Notes under the pieces: model-generated
Told to the model about the DNA's origin: nothing
Seen by the model: the letters and a program-made list of their open reading frames with translations, nothing else
Database searches by the model: none
Shown: in pieces, positions 6,255 to 9,408 of the stretch
Position numbering within the stretch: position 1 is the first letter of the stretch
Layout of the letters: each line of letters opens with the position of its first letter
Program-made: the position numbers and the translations under genes
Assembly: GCA_016735355.1 (NCBI GenBank)
Contig: JAERRQ010000034.1
Location: 1 to 9,408 of the forward strand
Source: Desulfobacterales bacterium
Lineage (GTDB): Bacteria; Desulfobacterota; Desulfobacteria; Desulfobacterales; BuS5
Length of the DNA: 9,408 nt
Direction of reading: 5' to 3'

Positions 6255-7381
6255 AAATCGATTATAAAGTTGTAAAAACGGCTTCTGAGCTTGAAGATAT
6301 TGCAAAGCACTTCAGCAATGAAAAAATTATTGGTGTAGACCTTGAAGCGGATTCTTTGCATCATTTCAAAGAAAAAGTATGCCTTATACAAATTTCTTCG
6401 GACAAACAAAATTTCGTGATAGATCCCTTACCGCTACAGGATATCTCCCCCTTGAAGCCTGTTTTTGCAAATGCCGCTATAAAAAAAGTTTTTCACGGAG
6501 CAGATTATGATATCCGTTCTCTGCACAGGGATTTTGGGATTGAGATCAACAACCTCTTTGATACTCAACTGGCATGCATGTTTTTAGGAATAAGGGCAAC
6601 AGGCCTGGACGCAGTCCTTCAAACCAACTTTAATGTTTCTCTGGATAAAAGATACCAGAAAAAAGACTGGTCAGTGCGGCCGTTACCCCCGGAAATGATG
6701 GATTACGCTGCCCTGGATTCAGCTTATTTGCCTGCGCTAGCTGATACGGTTGAAAAAAAACTTGCAAAAAAAGGACGACTTGCCTGGGTTTGTGAAGAAT
6801 GTGAATATTTAAGCAAGGTCAGGTTTGAGTCAAATAACGGAGCGTCTTTATATCTTAAGTTTAAAGGCGCCGGTCGGCTTGAGCCTGAATCATTAGCTGT
6901 ACTTGAGGCACTTCTTCAGTTACGGAAAAACATTGCTCAAAAAAAAGACCGACCATTATTCAAAATATTCAGCAATAAATCGATCATGAATATAACTTTT
7001 GAAAAGCCTTGCAATTTAAGTCAATTAAAAGCAAATGGACGTTTGAGTAAAAAACAGGTTCAAATGTACGGTAAAACCATTATCAGTACTGTAGCTGCAG
7101 CCCTGGAAATACCCGCTGCTAACCGGCCTGGTTATCCCAACAAAAAGGTTCCTGTACAAGACCCCGCAGTTCCACAAAAAATAAAAGTTCTGAAGGATTG
7201 GAGGGATAATGTTTCTGCAAAACTGGGAATCGATCCCGGTATTTTAATCAGCAATGCTGTTATCCATGCAATAATAAAAGAAAAACCGGAAACGATGATC
7301 GACCTGAAAAAAATAGAATGTCTGAAAAACTGGCGAAGAAAAGAATTCGGAGAGGAGATACTGTCAACATTAAATGCTTAA
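6239..7381 (+). CDS. rnd: Ribonuclease D-like 3'-5' exoribonuclease with HRDC domains
   Basis: This encodes 380 residues. RNase D trims 3' ends of tRNA precursors and other structured RNAs. The DEDDy exonuclease domain fills residues 1-190: D34 and E36 in GVDLEADS (Exo I), D91 in FHGADYDIRSLHRDFG (Exo II), and Y156 and D160 in DYAALDSAYL (Exo III), so all five catalytic positions are present. An HRDC domain follows at about 212-290 (AVLEALLQLRKNIAQKKDRP). A second HRDC-like region spans about 315-378 (LKDWRDNVSAKLGIDPG ... LKNWRRKEFGEEIL). The length fits E. coli RNase D (about 375). The ATG lies inside the preceding gene with no clear Shine-Dalgarno site, so it probably depends on coupled translation. 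It overlaps mqnE by 8 bases. Confidence 0.92.
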   Translation: MDKGIKIDYKVVKTASELEDIAKHFSNEKIIGVDLEADSLHHFKEKVCLIQISSDKQNFVIDPLPLQDISPLKPVFANAAIKKVFHGADYDIRSLHRDFGIEINNLFDTQLACMFLGIRATGLDAVLQTNFNVSLDKRYQKKDWSVRPLPPEMMDYAALDSAYLPALADTVEKKLAKKGRLAWVCEECEYLSKVRFESNNGASLYLKFKGAGRLEPESLAVLEALLQLRKNIAQKKDRPLFKIFSNKSIMNITFEKPCNLSQLKANGRLSKKQVQMYGKTIISTVAAALEIPAANRPGYPNKKVPVQDPAVPQKIKVLKDWRDNVSAKLGIDPGILISNAVIHAIIKEKPETMIDLKKIECLKNWRRKEFGEEILSTLNA

Positions 7382-8468
7382 CTCTTCTTTTTTAGATAAC
7401 AGACTGGATAAAATTCAGGCAAAGATTGCAGCCGGACAGCGCCTTGATTTTAAGGACGGACTGATTTTGTATGAGAGCCATGACCTTCCGGGCATAGGCA
7501 AAATTGCCAATTTTGTCAGGGGACAACAGCACGATAATGATGCTTTTTTTGTATATAACCAACACATCAATTATACCAATTTATGTATAAACGGCTGCAA
7601 ATTCTGTGCTTATTCCAGAGATGAAAAAGCCGGGGATTCATTTACCCTTAATATAGATGATATAAACTTAAAGGTATTGGAACGGATAGATGAACCTGTT
7701 CGCGAATTCCATATAGTCGGAGGACTTAACCCGGCTCTTCCTTTTACTTATTATGTTGATTTAATAAAGAGTATCAAAGAACTTCGTCCTGATGCGGCAA
7801 TAAAGGCTTTTACTGCGGTTGAGATAGATTTTATAGCAAAAACCGCCGGACTTGCCCTTGATGAAACCCTGGCAAGGCTAATCAAGGCAGGTCTCTCCAT
7901 GATGCCGGGTGGAGGCGCTGAAGTAATGAGCAGCAGGGTCAGGAAAAAACTCTTTCCTAAAAAAATCTCGGCCCAAAGATGGCTTGAAGTTATGGCGGCC
8001 GCCCACAAAGCAGGCATAACTTCCAATGCCACCATGCTGTACGGACACATTGAAACCACTGAAGAACGTGTCAATCACCTTATATTGTTAAGGGAACTTC
8101 AGGATAAGACAGGAGGTTTTTCCGCTTTTATTCCACTTGCTTTTCATCCGCAAAATACTCAATTGTCGCATTTACACAATACAACCGCTTGTGATGATCT
8201 TAAAAATATTGCCGTAGCCCGCCTGATGCTGGATAATTTTGATCATATCAAAGCGTACTGGATCATGATCGGCGAAAAACTTGCTCAAGTGGCACTATCT
8301 TTCGGGGCGGATGATCTGGACGGAACCATTATTGAAGAAAAAATCACCCACATGGCCGGAGCAACTTCAGCCAAAGGGCTTAGCAGGGAAAAAATGAAAC
8401 GGATTATAAGCGCGGCAGGTTTTACACCTGTGGAGAGAGACTCATTTTATAATCCTTTAACGGAATGA
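7374..8468 (+). CDS. mqnE: Aminofutalosine synthase (radical SAM), futalosine menaquinone pathway
   Basis: This encodes 364 residues of the radical-SAM superfamily. The iron-sulfur cluster motif is C71-x3-C75-x2-C78 in INYTNLCINGCKFCAYSRD. MqnE joins the 5'-deoxyadenosyl radical to the enolpyruvyl-benzoate product of MqnA, giving aminofutalosine. MqnE rather than MqnC is indicated by CKFCAYSR, EFHIVGGLNP, IKAFTAVEID and AFIPLAFHPQNT, whereas MqnC has CAFYR, HGFSPPEI and IPW-x-FQP. The conserved MMPGGGAEV is also present. The start is the first ATG after an in-frame TAA at 7371. An AGGAG at 7353-7357 is 16 bases away, too far to be ideal, so re-initiation after the rnd stop is likely. The related CofH/MqnC families are less likely on these motifs. 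Confidence 0.9.
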   Translation: MLNSSFLDNRLDKIQAKIAAGQRLDFKDGLILYESHDLPGIGKIANFVRGQQHDNDAFFVYNQHINYTNLCINGCKFCAYSRDEKAGDSFTLNIDDINLKVLERIDEPVREFHIVGGLNPALPFTYYVDLIKSIKELRPDAAIKAFTAVEIDFIAKTAGLALDETLARLIKAGLSMMPGGGAEVMSSRVRKKLFPKKISAQRWLEVMAAAHKAGITSNATMLYGHIETTEERVNHLILLRELQDKTGGFSAFIPLAFHPQNTQLSHLHNTTACDDLKNIAVARLMLDNFDHIKAYWIMIGEKLAQVALSFGADDLDGTIIEEKITHMAGATSAKGLSREKMKRIISAAGFTPVERDSFYNPLTE

Positions 8469-8513
8469 TAAACTCGTAAAAAGTAAAACCGCTGACGCCA
8501 TCACGGAATGATA
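8460..8513 (+). repeat. Pair of 11-bp direct repeats spanning the mqnE-mqnC junction
   Basis: ACGGAATGATA occurs at 8460-8470 and again at 8503-8513, 43 bases apart start to start. The first copy contains the mqnE stop codon (TGA at 8466-8468). The second runs into the first base of the mqnC start codon and supplies its only Shine-Dalgarno-like bases (CGGA at 8504-8507). The 44-base spacer has no other clear site. Confidence 0.55.
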
Positions 8514-9408
8514 TGCCGCTTAATCTGAACACCCGAATAGACCCCGATACGGCCCTTGACCTGTTAAATAACACTCCTATATTAACCCTTGCCGACCTGG
8601 CAGACAGAAAAAGAAGGAAAATCCACCAGGATAATATTGTCACCTTTGTAATAGACAGAAATATCAATTATACCAATGTATGCGTATCAGGATGCCTTTT
8701 TTGCGCCTTTTACAGGCCTGAAAATCATAAAGAAGCTTACGTACTTTCAAAAACCGGGCTCAAACAAAAAATAGAAGAGACCTTGAAACTGGGCGGTACC
8801 CAGATACTGCTCCAGGGAGGGATGCATCCCGGGCTTGAGCTCGATTTTTACCTGGATTTGCTCCAGTATATAAAAAATAATTTTCCGATTCACATCCATG
8901 GCTTTTCGCCCCCTGAAATATGCTATATTGCAGAAAAATCTTCCCTTTCCATTGCAGATACATTAAAAAGGATGATCAAGGCTGGTCTTGGTTCAATTCC
9001 GGGCGGAGGAGCCGAGATCCTGGTTGATCAAATAAGGGAAAAAATATCTCCCGGAAAATGCACAGCCGATCAATGGATAGAGGTCATGCGCTCGGCTCAT
9101 AAAGCCGGCCTTAAAACAACGGCCACAATGATGTTCGGTCATATTGAGAAAAAGAAACATATTATCCGGCATCTGATGCGGATACGCAATCTTCAGGATG
9201 AAACCGGCGGATTTACCGCATTTATCCCCTGGACATTTCAGCCGGACAATACCGGCATTAAGGTAAAAACCGCAACGGCAGCAGAGTATTTAAAAGTGCT
9301 TGCAGTAAGCCGGCTATTTTTGGATAATATACCGAATATCCAGGCTTCCTGGGTAACCCAGGGAGACAAAATCGCTCAACTGGCCCTTTTTTTCGGCGCA
9401 AATGATCT
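8513..9408 (+). CDS. mqnC: Cyclic dehypoxanthinyl futalosine synthase (radical SAM), 3' end beyond window
   Basis: The frame from ATG 8513 is open to the window edge (298 complete codons of an expected 350-370). It is a radical-SAM protein with C57-x3-C61-x2-C64 in INYTNVCVSGCLFCAFYRP. MqnC cyclises dehypoxanthine futalosine to the spiro cyclic form, two steps after MqnE. MqnC-type motifs are TQILLQGGMHPGLELDFYL, HIHGFSPPEI, SIPGGGAEIL, FGHIE, FTAFIPWTFQPDNTG and ASWVTQGDKIAQLAL. It is a clear paralogue of the preceding mqnE. The start gives a short N-terminal lead before TFVIDRNINYTN, as in homologues, and has only a weak CGGA site 5 bases upstream. The final DNA and substrate-binding C-terminus cannot be judged. 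Confidence 0.9.
   Translation, partial: MPLNLNTRIDPDTALDLLNNTPILTLADLADRKRRKIHQDNIVTFVIDRNINYTNVCVSGCLFCAFYRPENHKEAYVLSKTGLKQKIEETLKLGGTQILLQGGMHPGLELDFYLDLLQYIKNNFPIHIHGFSPPEICYIAEKSSLSIADTLKRMIKAGLGSIPGGGAEILVDQIREKISPGKCTADQWIEVMRSAHKAGLKTTATMMFGHIEKKKHIIRHLMRIRNLQDETGGFTAFIPWTFQPDNTGIKVKTATAAEYLKVLAVSRLFLDNIPNIQASWVTQGDKIAQLALFFGAND

Noticed and set aside
2667..8523. A shared 12-mer: TTAAGCGGCATA at 2667-2678 and its complement at 8512-8523
   Set aside because: One pair of exact 12-mers is expected by chance in a window of this size. The copies are in unrelated settings (the proB-proA gap and the mqnC start).
1..9408. tRNA or rRNA genes, CRISPR arrays, transposases, inverted terminal repeats or phage genes
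   Set aside because: Nothing of these kinds was seen. The window is almost fully occupied by housekeeping genes in one direction.

Overview
The window is a stretch of bacterial chromosome in which every recognisable gene lies on the + strand. The order rplU-rpmA-obgE-proB-proA-nadD-rsfS is the one I know from Deltaproteobacteria (Desulfobacterota, for example Geobacter relatives). The moderately AT-rich composition, an rdgC gene of the type seen in sulfate reducers and the futalosine-route menaquinone genes suggest an anaerobic Desulfobacterota bacterium, perhaps Desulfobacterales. This placement is an inference from gene order and protein likeness, not from a search.

Layout. Bases 1-107 hold the last codons of an alpha/beta-hydrolase-like gene. 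Bases 108-267 are non-coding, with a small perfect hairpin, a good -35 box with a weaker -10, and a strong Shine-Dalgarno site. Then follow ribosomal proteins L21 and L27 and the ribosome-assembly GTPase Obg (268-1842), glutamate 5-kinase and gamma-glutamyl phosphate reductase for proline synthesis (1832-4017), nicotinate-nucleotide adenylyltransferase for NAD synthesis (4021-4698) and the ribosomal silencing factor RsfS (4695-5090). Next come two consecutive genes that together look like one RdgC protein cut in two (5087-6254), an RNase D-type exoribonuclease with HRDC domains (6239-7381), and two paralogous radical-SAM enzymes of the futalosine menaquinone pathway, mqnE (7374-8468) and mqnC (8513 to beyond the window end).

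The genes are very tightly packed. Six junctions overlap by 4 to 16 bases. The largest gaps after rplU are 110-113 bases before proA, 44 bases before mqnC and 34 bases between the rdgC halves. This fits one long transcript with translational coupling, mainly of growth-linked functions: ribosome proteins and assembly, NAD, proline, RNA processing and the respiratory quinone.

I did not find a clearly new system such as defence, mobile or CRISPR elements. The points most worth a second look are the split RdgC, the ProB that lacks its usual C-terminal PUA domain and is followed by a structured gap, and the short direct repeat that flanks the mqnE/mqnC junction.
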